Of a stretch of DNA of 34,060 bases, positions 9,040-17,044 are shown piece by piece. The first letter of the stretch is position 1; each line of letters begins with the position of its first letter. The DNA comes from DASSSY01 sp035708205. Its GTDB lineage: Bacteria; Bacteroidota; Bacteroidia; Chitinophagales; Chitinophagaceae. The notes below the pieces were generated by a model, which was given only the letters and a program-made list of their open reading frames with translations, had not been told where the DNA came from and made no database searches. The stretch spans positions 1 through 34,060 of the forward strand of contig DASSSY010000005.1 in the NCBI GenBank assembly GCA_035708205.1, in the 5' to 3' direction. The position numbers and the translations under genes are program-made.

Positions 9040-12000
9040 ATGAAAAAGCCTGCAGCATTGAACAAAATACTTTGCCGGATATCCTTATCTGTATTTTTGC
9101 TGCTGATTTTTCCATCGGGGGCATCGGCCGATATTCAGGTACTGACCAGTAAGGACGGGCTTTCCGAGAACCAGATTACCGCCGTTGCAAAAGATAAGAC
9201 CGGGCGCATCTGGATCGGCACGACCAACGGGCTCAATGTCTATGACGGCTATTCTGTTCACAGGATACAAGACAAGATATTAACCAATGCGAACATCACG
9301 GACCTGGCATTCGACACTACCAGGAACATCATATGGGTAGGCACGATCAACGGGCTATTTGGTGTGCAAACCCTATCTATGCGTCCTTTACGTCCGACCT
9401 GGGATCAATCCGTAAAGGCCCGCCATAACACCTCTCCGCATGCTGTAATAAAAATAATCCTTCAGGCTTCGGGAAAGAGCAATACCCCTCTGATTATTTT
9501 TGAAAACGGCCAAACGGCGCTTTTAGACGGTAATACGCTTCATGCGCTTTTACAGCTTCCCTCAGCCGGGGTGAGCAGCTGTTCGGCCGGGCGGTTTCCC
9601 GATGGAGATATTTTCCTTTTCATCAACAAAAAAAACTACAGGCTCAATGTTTCGTCAAGAAGCCTCACGAGCTTACCCAGCTTTGAATCCAACAATTTTT
9701 ATGTCAACAGGATCAGCCAATATGATAAAGACCGGCTTCTGGTGGTTACGTTCAATAAAGGACTTTATTTATACAACATGTCAACGCACCAGATAACCGT
9801 TCCCGGGTTTCTTAAAGGCTTTAACAGCCATAACCGCCGGAACATGCTGGCTGCGGTCATTAAAAACGGGACGATATATGTGGCTATGGATAATTATCAT
9901 TTTTCAAACATTCCTATTACAGGTAACCGTTACCGGAACATATCGTCCCAATACAAAACGGTTTTTGAAGGGCGGCAATACAACTGTATTTTTATCGACA
10001 ATCAAAATACCGTATGGCTGGGCACAAATAAAGGCTTGATCAAGCTTCCAAATGAAAAAAGGCTTTTCCGTAAAGCCCTGCAAAGCGATCCTAACAATGT
10101 TAGTACCCGTAATATCATTCAGGCGGGGAACAAAGACATTTATGTCGCTTCCTATAACGGGCTTTATCAATATAGCAGCCGGAATAAGCGCTGGCAGCTT
10201 TACCGGAAAAGCGATATGCCAAAGGATGCGGCATCCACAATAGAAAAAGACCGGTCTTTATATAAATACGACGTACAACCTTATGCCTTAATGCTGGACC
10301 AGGAACAGCAGAATATCCTGATCGGTATGGAAGGCACACAAATTTTGAGGTTTAATATACAGGACAGGCAATTCTTTAACCTCAAATATCGCTTCCGTTC
10401 GGACAGTCAGCACTTACAGGGGATTTTCTGCTTTGCTCAAATCCCTTCCGGGGAAATTAAAGCCGCCTCGAATATTGGTCTGATCAGCTTCCGGCCTTCA
10501 TCCGGCAATACTTTGGAATTCAGTTTATTTAATAAATTTTTCCAGGGTCAAAACACGGGTATCCATACGGTCAGCTTTTCCCGGCTCAGGAAAAAAATAA
10601 TTTTAGGAACAACAAACGGGCTTTTCATTTTAGATACCAACCAGCAAATACAGGCACACTTTTCAACTACAACAACGCCACGCCTTTCCAACAATGATGT
10701 CCTTTGCTTCTTAGAGGACGAAAAGGGCAATATCTGGGCCGGGACAAACGGCGGCGGGGTCAATAAAATATCTGCTGACCTCAAATCCGTTACTAATATC
10801 AATAGTGAAAAAGGCCTGAGCAATGATATTATTTACGGCATCCTTTCGGATAATAACCAGAAGCTATGGATAAGTACATTTGACGGCCTTAACCGCTATG
10901 ACCCGCGCAATGATGGAATTCGCTGTTACTATAAAGAACAGGGACTGCCCACCGATGAATTCAACAGGCATTCATCTTTAAAGGCTGCCGACGGCACTCT
11001 TTATTTCGGCAGTATAAACGGGATCGTTTCCTTTAATCCAAGCCATTTGGAAGCCGCCCTTCCTCCTTTCAAAATATTTCTTTCCGGGATAACCAAATGG
11101 GACGCGAAACAAAAATCACTTAAATATGACATGGCCCTGCCATTAGATAAAGATGGACGCCTGACGGTCATTAAACATAAAAACGACCTAATAACGGATC
11201 TGCATTTCGGCTGTTCTGATTATAGCGTCATTGCCAAGAATAAATTCCAATATCGCATCAAAGGCATTACAAAAGACTGGACGTCTATTACCGGCAGCAA
11301 TTCGTTCAATATAAACGGTCTTCCTTTCGGAAAATTCCGTCTCGAGGTCAGGGCCATCAATTACCGGGGGCAGATTTCCCGAAACACCTTAATGATCGAC
11401 ATCAACAATGTCAAACCCTTATATCAGCTCTGGTGGTTCTATGCGCTTATCCTGCTTATGGTTAGCGGCATTATTTATTCCGTTTTTACCTTTCGCCTTC
11501 ATAAGTATAAAAGCTCTGTCCAGCTAAGGATGCGTATCGCCAGCAGCCTACATGACGAAGTCGGAAGTATTTTAACCAGGATAACGATGATTGCCGAAAG
11601 CCTGAGCCTTATAGAAAAGTCAAATATCAATAAGATGCAGGGGAAGCTCGCAAAGCTGGCTGCACTAAGCAGGGAAGCTACGGCTTCCATGAGCGATGTC
11701 CTTTGGGCTGTAGACAGCAGAAATGATTTTTCAGGTAGCCTCACGGATCGCATGAGAGAGCATGCGGAAGAAATGTTCAGCGCCCCTGGCATCGACCTGA
11801 TCTTTGATTTTTCCGGAAGCAATCATGACACCCGCTTGCCCCAGGTCCTGAGGAAAGAGCTTTACCTCATTTATAAGGAAGCCCTCCACAATATTGTAAA
11901 ACATGCCCCAAAAGCGACTTTTATCCATATTGAATTCCACTTTCAGCCCAATAGCTTCCATCTACTGATCACCAACGACGGCGCGGATATTCAGTGGAAA

Positions 12001-12120
12001 GAATATGGCACCGGCCAGGGACTAAAAAACATTTATAAGCGGGCTAAGGCCATTACCGCGCATTGCCGGATTTTCAGGAACGAAAACAATCATACCTTTA
12101 GCGTAAAAATATTCAAATGA
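9040..12120 (+). CDS. Two-component sensor histidine kinase with reporter propeller and Y_Y_Y domains
   Basis: A signal peptide (about residues 1-30, LSVFLLLIFPSGASA) precedes a long periplasmic sensor of two-component-regulator propeller repeats (about 35-690). Repeats seen include IWIGTTNGLNVYDG, VWLGTNKGL, IWAGTNGGGVNKI and LWISTFDGLNRYDP. A Y_Y_Y domain (about 708-785) and one membrane helix (about 795-818, WFYALILLMVSGIIYSV) follow. The cytoplasmic part has a HisKA_3-type dimerisation box with SSLHDEVGSI; the phospho-acceptor is probably His838 (codon 11551-11553). A GHKL ATPase domain follows (about 930-1024, N-box YKEALHNIVKHA, G-box GTGQGLKNI). There is no receiver or AraC domain in the same chain, unlike the hybrid HTCS proteins of Bacteroides. 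The partner regulator starts 6 nt downstream. The signal is unknown. Confidence 0.93.
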   Translation: MKKPAALNKILCRISLSVFLLLIFPSGASADIQVLTSKDGLSENQITAVAKDKTGRIWIGTTNGLNVYDGYSVHRIQDKILTNANITDLAFDTTRNIIWVGTINGLFGVQTLSMRPLRPTWDQSVKARHNTSPHAVIKIILQASGKSNTPLIIFENGQTALLDGNTLHALLQLPSAGVSSCSAGRFPDGDIFLFINKKNYRLNVSSRSLTSLPSFESNNFYVNRISQYDKDRLLVVTFNKGLYLYNMSTHQITVPGFLKGFNSHNRRNMLAAVIKNGTIYVAMDNYHFSNIPITGNRYRNISSQYKTVFEGRQYNCIFIDNQNTVWLGTNKGLIKLPNEKRLFRKALQSDPNNVSTRNIIQAGNKDIYVASYNGLYQYSSRNKRWQLYRKSDMPKDAASTIEKDRSLYKYDVQPYALMLDQEQQNILIGMEGTQILRFNIQDRQFFNLKYRFRSDSQHLQGIFCFAQIPSGEIKAASNIGLISFRPSSGNTLEFSLFNKFFQGQNTGIHTVSFSRLRKKIILGTTNGLFILDTNQQIQAHFSTTTTPRLSNNDVLCFLEDEKGNIWAGTNGGGVNKISADLKSVTNINSEKGLSNDIIYGILSDNNQKLWISTFDGLNRYDPRNDGIRCYYKEQGLPTDEFNRHSSLKAADGTLYFGSINGIVSFNPSHLEAALPPFKIFLSGITKWDAKQKSLKYDMALPLDKDGRLTVIKHKNDLITDLHFGCSDYSVIAKNKFQYRIKGITKDWTSITGSNSFNINGLPFGKFRLEVRAINYRGQISRNTLMIDINNVKPLYQLWWFYALILLMVSGIIYSVFTFRLHKYKSSVQLRMRIASSLHDEVGSILTRITMIAESLSLIEKSNINKMQGKLAKLAALSREATASMSDVLWAVDSRNDFSGSLTDRMREHAEEMFSAPGIDLIFDFSGSNHDTRLPQVLRKELYLIYKEALHNIVKHAPKATFIHIEFHFQPNSFHLLITNDGADIQWKEYGTGQGLKNIYKRAKAITAHCRIFRNENNHTFSVKIFK

Positions 12121-12126
12121 CTTTTC

Positions 12127-12765
12127 ATGGAAAATACGATTACCATTTCTATAATCGAAGATGTGGAAGATATCCGCCAGGCGCTTGCAGGCTATCTTGT
12201 TCAAAGTCCTGAGATCGAATCCGTCAGTACATTTGAAAGTATGGAGCTTTTTTTTGAAGCCATGGCATCTGAGACCGTTCCGCCGGAAGTCATCCTTTCC
12301 GATATCGGGCTGCCCGGCATGGATGGTATCGAAGGCATAAAGATGATAAGGAAGAACTATCCCAATGCCGATGTCATTATGCTGACCGTTTTCAGCGACA
12401 GCGATAAAATATTCAATTCCCTTTGCGCCGGTGCGACCGGCTATCTGCTAAAAGGCACGCCCTTCATTGATGTGCTGAAGGCCATAAAGCTGATACACAG
12501 CGGGGGAAGCTATATGAGCCCATCAATAGCCAGAAAGGTTATCAATTACTTTGTGCCGGAAAAGAAATTTATTAGTGACCAGCTGACATCGAAAGAGAAA
12601 GATATTATTGAAGGCCTTACGGAAGGCCTAAGCTATAAGCTTATTGCCGATAAATTAGAGATATCCATTGATACGGTAAGGTTTCATATCAAAAATATCT
12701 ACCGGAAGCTTCATGTCAACAGCAAAGCCGAAGTGATTTCAAAAGCCTTTAAAGGAGAGCTTTAA
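12127..12765 (+). CDS. LuxR/NarL-family response regulator
   Basis: This 212-aa protein has an N-terminal receiver domain: acidic pair E11/D12, phospho-acceptor Asp59 in LSDIGLPGMDG, Thr in MLTVF and Lys in YLLKGTP. The C-terminal LuxR-type helix-turn-helix (about 148-205) contains LTSKEKDIIEGL and IADKLEISIDTVRFHIKNIY. It starts 6 nt after the kinase stop codon, so the two are co-transcribed and almost certainly a cognate pair using His838 to Asp59 transfer. It is probably a DNA-binding transcription factor; targets are unknown, with the palindromes at 8792 and 8906 as local candidates. It converges with the next gene, with 7 nt between the stop codons. Confidence 0.95.
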   Translation: MENTITISIIEDVEDIRQALAGYLVQSPEIESVSTFESMELFFEAMASETVPPEVILSDIGLPGMDGIEGIKMIRKNYPNADVIMLTVFSDSDKIFNSLCAGATGYLLKGTPFIDVLKAIKLIHSGGSYMSPSIARKVINYFVPEKKFISDQLTSKEKDIIEGLTEGLSYKLIADKLEISIDTVRFHIKNIYRKLHVNSKAEVISKAFKGEL

Positions 12766-12772
12766 CGACGGA

Positions 12773-13516
12773 TTACAACATCAGCATCGTGATAACATAA
12801 TCCGCTAAAAGGATCATGATGCAACTGACGATCACCGAGGTAGTGGACGCCCGCCCGATCTCCAAGGCTCCGCCATTGACATGATAACCATAATACGCCG
12901 GCACCGAAGCGATGATAAAAGCAAAAGTAAAGGCTTTGACCATGGCCACGGTAATGCTAAATGAGCGGAAACCGTTGATCAGTCCATAGACATACTGATC
13001 CGAAGACATGATATTGGCTAAGATGGCCGTAGCCCAGCCCCCGACAATGCTTAGGGTAATGGCCAGAACAATCAGGCAGGGGATCATTATCAGCGCCATG
13101 ATTATTTTGGGCATTACCAGATAGCCTTTGGTATTGATGCCCATGATCTCCAAAGCATCAATTTGCTCGCTGACCCGCATATTGCCCAGTTCAGATGCAA
13201 TTTTTGAGCCCACAACCCCTGCCAGGACAATACAGATGATTGTCGGCGCCAGCTCCAGGATTACGGAATCCCTTACTACCTGGGCCATAATGTATTTTTG
13301 GATCAACGGGCTAATGAGCTGATAAGAGGTCTGTACAATCATGACCGCTCCGAGGAAAACCGAAATAATCACGACAATGGGCAAAGACCGGAGACCGATG
13401 TCAAAACCCTGGTGAACATACTCTTTCCAGTATACCTTACCGTTTTCCGGCCGGGTAAACATCCCTTTCAACATCAGGGAATAACCACCAAGATGATTCA
13501 AAAAACGTCTTATCAT
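12773..13516 (-). CDS. mlaE: MlaE/YrbE-family ABC transporter permease
   Basis: This 247-aa membrane protein matches the MlaE permease family, which moves phospholipids between inner and outer membranes together with an MlaF ATPase and an MCE-domain MlaD protein. Visible features are an amphipathic N-terminus (IRRFLNHLGGYSLML), about five to six hydrophobic segments, the conserved LAPTIICIVLAGVVGSKIAS region with GNMRVSEQIDALEIMGI, and a C-terminal pair of helices. The start fits the family and lies just downstream of the secY terminator. A TATTTTTG box at 13521-13528 is so close to the ATG that a leaderless transcript is possible, but no -33 box is seen. MlaF and MlaD are usually neighbours; none is present on either side here. 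Confidence 0.92.
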   Translation of the reverse strand: MIRRFLNHLGGYSLMLKGMFTRPENGKVYWKEYVHQGFDIGLRSLPIVVIISVFLGAVMIVQTSYQLISPLIQKYIMAQVVRDSVILELAPTIICIVLAGVVGSKIASELGNMRVSEQIDALEIMGINTKGYLVMPKIIMALIMIPCLIVLAITLSIVGGWATAILANIMSSDQYVYGLINGFRSFSITVAMVKAFTFAFIIASVPAYYGYHVNGGALEIGRASTTSVIVSCIMILLADYVITMLML

Positions 13517-13536
13517 AAAGCAAAAATAACATAAAA

Positions 13537-13559
13537 AAACGCCCTAAGTAAGGGCGTTT
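13537..13559 (-). terminator. Bidirectional intrinsic terminator after secY
   Basis: The stem is AAACGCCCT (13537-13545) against AGGGCGTTT (13551-13559) with a 5-nt loop. On the minus strand it is followed directly by T's (GGGCGTTTTTTTATG), and on the plus strand by AATTTTTTT. It lies 24 nt after the secY stop and 20 nt before the mlaE start, so it ends the ribosomal transcript and separates mlaE from it. Confidence 0.88.
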
Positions 13560-13583
13560 AATTTTTTTAAGGAAATTGAGGTG

Positions 13584-14927
13584 TTACACCGTGATCGGCT
13601 GCCGTCCTCCTGTAGATCCGGCAGATAACCGGCCGGTCTTCATCAAACCGTCGTAATGACGCATCAACAAATAGCCTTCAATTTGCTGCAGGGTGTCCAG
13701 GATTACCGCTACGTCAATCAGCATGGACGTCCCGCCAAAGAACGTGGCAAAACCCTGGCCGACACCAAACAACACAACGATACCGGGCAAAATACCGGCA
13801 ATAGCTAAGAAAACGGAGCCGGGAAGGGTTATCCTATCCATTACCGCGCCAATATAATCAGCAGTAGGCTGCCCCGGTTTAATGCCCGGGATAAAGCTGT
13901 TATTGCGCTTCAGATTTTCGGCCATTTCCGTAGGATTAAAAATCAAAGCCGTGTAAAAATAGGTAAAAGCGATCACCAAAACAGCATAGATAAGATTATA
14001 CCAGAACGACGTATTATCAGATAAGTCCTGGACCCATGCCGGAGGAGCCTCTTTACCGGCGGCAAAACCGGCAATCATCGCGGGAATAAACATCAACGCC
14101 TGGGCAAAGATGATCGGCATGACACCGGCAGCAATAACTTTAAGTGGAATAAAATTGCGGCTACCGCCGATTTCACGGGCAGCATTGGTGCCAACGATAC
14201 GACGGGCGTAATTCAACGGGACACGGCGTACACCCTCATTCAGCATAACCAGGCCCAAGATCACGGCAAAGAATACAGCCAGCTCAATCAGGAAGAAAAG
14301 GATCTTATCGGTTTTAAATTTAGTTACGGCTTCCAGGCCAAGAGCGCTTGGCAGGCGGGCCAGGATACCGATCATGATCAGAATGGAAATACCGTTACCA
14401 ACGCCTCTGTCTGTAATTTTTTCACCAAGATACATCACAAACAAAGAACCGGCGGTAAGGATAACTACCGTAGAAACCATGAAAAGGGTATTATTGATAG
14501 CAATAGCGGGCCCTGATTGTGATTTGAGATAGGTAATATAAGCAATAGACTGGAACAAGGTAACCGCCACCGTAATGTAACGCGTATATTGCTCCATTTT
14601 GTTCCTGCCACTCTCTTCTTTCTGCATCTTGGCAAACTGCGGAATAACGATTCCCGCCAGCTGCATAAAGATAGAGGCCGAGATATAGGGCATTACCCCA
14701 AGAGCAAAAATAGAAGCGTTACTGAAAGCGCCGCCGGCAAACATATCAATAAGACCAAGCAACCCACCGGTACCGGTTTGCATGCTTAACACCTGAGGAT
14801 CAATCCCCGGCAATACGACATAGCAGCCAACCCGATAAACTAAAATCAAGCCTATTGTAAACAACAGGCGATTACGAAGCTCTTCAATGCTCCAAATATT
14901 CTTTAGCGTGTCAATTAGTTTCTTCAC
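13584..14927 (-). CDS. secY: Protein translocase subunit SecY
   Basis: SecY is the channel-forming subunit of the SecYEG translocon in the inner membrane. About ten hydrophobic segments are visible. Family landmarks include ELRNRLLFTIGLILVYRVG near the N-terminus, GVMPYISASIFMQL (TM2), LGEKITDRGVGNGISILIM and the cytoplasmic EGVRRVPLNYARR loop. I chose the GTG at 14927 because the protein then begins MKKLIDTLKNIWSIEELRNR and is 447 aa, the usual size. An in-frame ATG at 15002 would add 25 unconserved residues and overlap a structured leader. SecY closes the cluster and is followed by a strong terminator; map, infA, rpmJ and the alpha-operon genes do not follow. Confidence 0.96.
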   Translation of the reverse strand: MKKLIDTLKNIWSIEELRNRLLFTIGLILVYRVGCYVVLPGIDPQVLSMQTGTGGLLGLIDMFAGGAFSNASIFALGVMPYISASIFMQLAGIVIPQFAKMQKEESGRNKMEQYTRYITVAVTLFQSIAYITYLKSQSGPAIAINNTLFMVSTVVILTAGSLFVMYLGEKITDRGVGNGISILIMIGILARLPSALGLEAVTKFKTDKILFFLIELAVFFAVILGLVMLNEGVRRVPLNYARRIVGTNAAREIGGSRNFIPLKVIAAGVMPIIFAQALMFIPAMIAGFAAGKEAPPAWVQDLSDNTSFWYNLIYAVLVIAFTYFYTALIFNPTEMAENLKRNNSFIPGIKPGQPTADYIGAVMDRITLPGSVFLAIAGILPGIVVLFGVGQGFATFFGGTSMLIDVAVILDTLQQIEGYLLMRHYDGLMKTGRLSAGSTGGRQPITV

Positions 14928-14947
14928 AAATACTAAGGTTATATTAA

Positions 14948-15000
14948 ATTTGGGGATGCGAATAAACAACAAAAGACGCATTTTACCAAATCTGCATCCC
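14948..15000 (-). promoter_or_regulatory. Structured secY leader with alternative pairings
   Basis: In the 188-nt gap before the secY GTG, the 3' part of the leader (minus strand CGCATCCCCAAAT, 14948-14960) can pair with three upstream elements: GGGATGC (minus-strand copy at 14994-15000), ATTTGG (14986-14991) and ATGCG (14977-14981). These pairings compete with each other, as in an RNA switch. No known riboswitch class was recognised. Confidence 0.35.
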
Positions 15001-15115
15001 ATTTTTTTGGGCTTTTTATTTATACCAGGATAAATAAATAGTTACAGCGGTAGATAAAATGCGCCTCAATTTAATTTTAAGAGCCGTAAGCATCCTATAA
15101 ATGCTCACCAATTCT

Positions 15116-15565
15116 TTATTTGATCAGCTCAACGGTACCACCAACGGCCTCGATAGCTTTCTGCGCTTTTTCACTTACGGCATTCACTTTAAATGCGATC
15201 TGAGATTTCAATTCGCCATTGCCCAAAACCTTAACGATATCGGTACGGTTGATCAATCCATTCACATACAGGCACTCCAGAGAAAATTCTTTAAGCGCGT
15301 ATTTTTCAACCAGATGGTCGACCTGGCCCAGGTTAAACACTTTAAATTCAACACGGTTAAAGTTATTAAAGCCACGTTTTGGCATCCGGCGCTGAATAGG
15401 CATCTGGCCACCTTCGTGTCCTTTTTTGATCTTGTAACCGGCACGGGCCTGCTGTCCTTTGTTACCTTTTCCGGCAGTTACGCCATAACCGCTACCTTCC
15501 CCGCGTCCTACACGTTTTGTGTGGTGGTTGGAACCATAAGCCGGTTTTAAATTATTGAGTTGCAT
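15116..15565 (-). CDS. rplO: 50S ribosomal protein L15
   Basis: This 149-aa protein has the L15 signature: MQLNNLKPAYGSNHHTKRVG followed by GRGEGSGYGVTAGKGNKGQQ and the KKGHEGGQMPIQRRMPKRGF segment. L15 is a late-assembly 23S rRNA-binding protein of the large subunit. The Gly/Arg/Lys-rich N-terminal extension and the globular C-terminal half are both complete. It is preceded by a 104-nt gap with a terminator-like hairpin and followed by the 188-nt secY leader, so it may be expressed partly independently of the upstream genes. Confidence 0.97.
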   Translation of the reverse strand: MQLNNLKPAYGSNHHTKRVGRGEGSGYGVTAGKGNKGQQARAGYKIKKGHEGGQMPIQRRMPKRGFNNFNRVEFKVFNLGQVDHLVEKYALKEFSLECLYVNGLINRTDIVKVLGNGELKSQIAFKVNAVSEKAQKAIEAVGGTVELIK

Positions 15566-15587
15566 AAAAAAATGTTTAGAACTTAGC

Positions 15588-15606
15588 GCGGCTTATGCTT
15601 TGCCGC
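15588..15606 (-). promoter_or_regulatory. Small hairpin in the rplO leader
   Basis: GCGGC (15588-15592) pairs with GCCGC (15602-15606) around a 9-nt loop, about 22 nt before the rplO ATG and just after the U-tract of the rpmD-rplO terminator-like hairpin. It may shape ribosome access or act with that hairpin. No protein-binding motif is recognised. Confidence 0.3.
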
Positions 15607-15627
15607 TCGCAAAAATTAAAAAATAAA

Positions 15628-15659
15628 CGGTTTCCATGAAACAAGATCAATGGAAACCG
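15628..15659 (-). terminator. Terminator-like hairpin between rpmD and rplO
   Basis: A perfect 10-bp stem, CGGTTTCCAT (15628-15637) against ATGGAAACCG (15650-15659), has a 12-nt loop. On the minus strand it starts 10 nt after the rpmD stop and is followed by TTTATTTTTTAATTTTT, the layout of an intrinsic terminator. It lies inside the ribosomal protein cluster, so it may act as a partial terminator or attenuator ahead of rplO-secY. Confidence 0.6.
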
Positions 15660-15669
15660 GCAAAATTAC

Positions 15670-15852
15670 TTATTTTACTTCTTCAACAGAAACCAGGTGT
15701 GCTACTTTTTCAATCATACCGGCAATCTGCGGTGTTTTTTCCACTTCTACAGAGGCATGCATTTTTTTAAGACCGAGGGCTAAAAGAGTTTTCTTCTGGC
15801 GTTCCGGACGATCAATGCCGCTTTTTATCTGGGTTATTTTTACTTTAGACAT
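15670..15852 (-). CDS. rpmD: 50S ribosomal protein L30
   Basis: This 60-aa protein starts MSKVKITQIKSGIDRPERQK and continues with KTLLALGLKKMHASVEVE, the compact L30 fold of bacteria. It belongs to the large subunit and sits in its canonical place between rpsE and rplO. The length is normal. A terminator-like hairpin follows its stop codon. Confidence 0.95.
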   Translation of the reverse strand: MSKVKITQIKSGIDRPERQKKTLLALGLKKMHASVEVEKTPQIAGMIEKVAHLVSVEEVK

Positions 15853-15926
15853 GATAATGTTTTTAAACTTGTTTACACAATCTGGAAAAATCGGCTTTAT
15901 CCATAATTAGGACTACAGCAAAATTT

Positions 15927-16442
15927 TTAACCGTTAAAGACCTTTTTAAGGCCAATATTGCGTTCTTTGGCAACGGCCAAAGGCTCTCTAAGCTCACTTA
16001 AAGCTTTAATAGTCGCTTTCACCACGTTCTGAGGATTGGCGGACCCCAAGGACTTAGCCAGCACGTCAGTATAGCCGGCAGCCTCCAGAACGGCGCGCAT
16101 GCTTCCGCCGGCCAGTACACCGGTACCGGTAGCGGCCGGTTTGATCAATACTTTGGCAGCACCGGCCTTAACATATTGGTCATGAGGAATGGTCCCATTC
16201 ATGACCGGCACCTTAATCAAATTTTTCTTGGCATCGTCAATTCCTTTAGCGATCGCTTCCTGAACTTCCTTTGCCTTGCCCAAACCATGGCCAACCACAC
16301 CGTTTTTATTACCCACTACCACTAAGGCAGAAAAGCTAAACGCACGGCCACCCTTGGTTGTTTTCACAACACGGTTAATGGATACCACCTTGTCGTGTAA
16401 TTCTATGTCTCCGGCTTTAATCCGGCTATTTTCCTGAGCCAT
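15927..16442 (-). CDS. rpsE: 30S ribosomal protein S5
   Basis: S5 shapes the mRNA entry site of the small subunit and affects decoding accuracy. The 171-aa product has the N-terminal double-stranded RNA-binding segment (VVSINRVVKTTKGGRAFSFS) and the C-terminal domain with AAGYTDVLAKSLGSANPQNV. I chose the ATG at 16442 (MAQENSRIKAGDIEL); a TTG two codons further upstream is in frame but has no family support. It lies 59 nt after rplR. Confidence 0.97.
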   Translation of the reverse strand: MAQENSRIKAGDIELHDKVVSINRVVKTTKGGRAFSFSALVVVGNKNGVVGHGLGKAKEVQEAIAKGIDDAKKNLIKVPVMNGTIPHDQYVKAGAAKVLIKPAATGTGVLAGGSMRAVLEAAGYTDVLAKSLGSANPQNVVKATIKALSELREPLAVAKERNIGLKKVFNG

Positions 16443-16507
16443 TATCAATAATTTATAAGTCTTTCAATTCAGTATCCACAACGGGATACGTCCTTATTAA
16501 TTCAATT

Positions 16508-16870
16508 TTAAAATTTCAAACCACCTTCACGTGCACCGTCAGCCAAAGCTTTAACACGGCCATGGTAAAGATAACCACCGCGATCAAATACACAGGTCTC
16601 AATACCCAGGCCAACCGCTTTTCCCGCGATGGCTTTGCCCACGATAGCAGCAATGTCGGATTTGGTCCCGGTTTGCCCGGTTAAATCTTTCTGGCGGCTA
16701 TTGGCAGATACCAAAGTCTGACCGGTTGTATCATCAATCAACTGAGCATAAATTTCTTTATTGCTGCGAAAAACACTTAAACGAGGCTTTTGTGCCGTTC
16801 CCGTAATGTTTGTGCGGATGCCGCGATGGATTTTTTTTCGGCGAACAACGCTTCTTGCTGTCTTAGACAT
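16508..16870 (-). CDS. rplR: 50S ribosomal protein L18
   Basis: L18 binds 5S rRNA and docks it on the central protuberance of the large subunit. The 120-aa protein has the basic N-terminus (VVRRKKIHRGIRTNITGTA), the RLSVFRSNKEIYAQLIDD strand and the conserved C-terminus CVFDRGGYLYHGRVKALADG. Length and order are normal. The 174-nt gap before it is the widest among the ribosomal genes downstream of rplC; I see only weak structure there. Confidence 0.97.
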   Translation of the reverse strand: MSKTARSVVRRKKIHRGIRTNITGTAQKPRLSVFRSNKEIYAQLIDDTTGQTLVSANSRQKDLTGQTGTKSDIAAIVGKAIAGKAVGLGIETCVFDRGGYLYHGRVKALADGAREGGLKF

Positions 16871-17044
16871 TCTTTATTTTATTTGTACGGGCTCAAATCT
16901 ATGGCTCATCTGGCAGTAGAATTTAGCGACTCCTTAAATCTGTTTCTTCCACCACAGCCTGTTAAATCTGGCTACCGAAGGTTACTATATACAGGACAAT
17001 CGTCAGTAATCAGCTTCTTTCTACCAACGACTATCGGTTAATTT

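Noticed and set aside
14928..15002. 25-codon N-terminal extension of SecY from the ATG at 15002
   Set aside because: Family members begin at the MKKLIDTL segment, and the extension coincides with a base-paired leader; the GTG at 14927 gives the usual 447-aa length.
15101..15550. 149-codon plus-strand frame opposite rplO
   Set aside because: It mirrors the L15 gene almost exactly; L15 signatures are unmistakable on the other strand.
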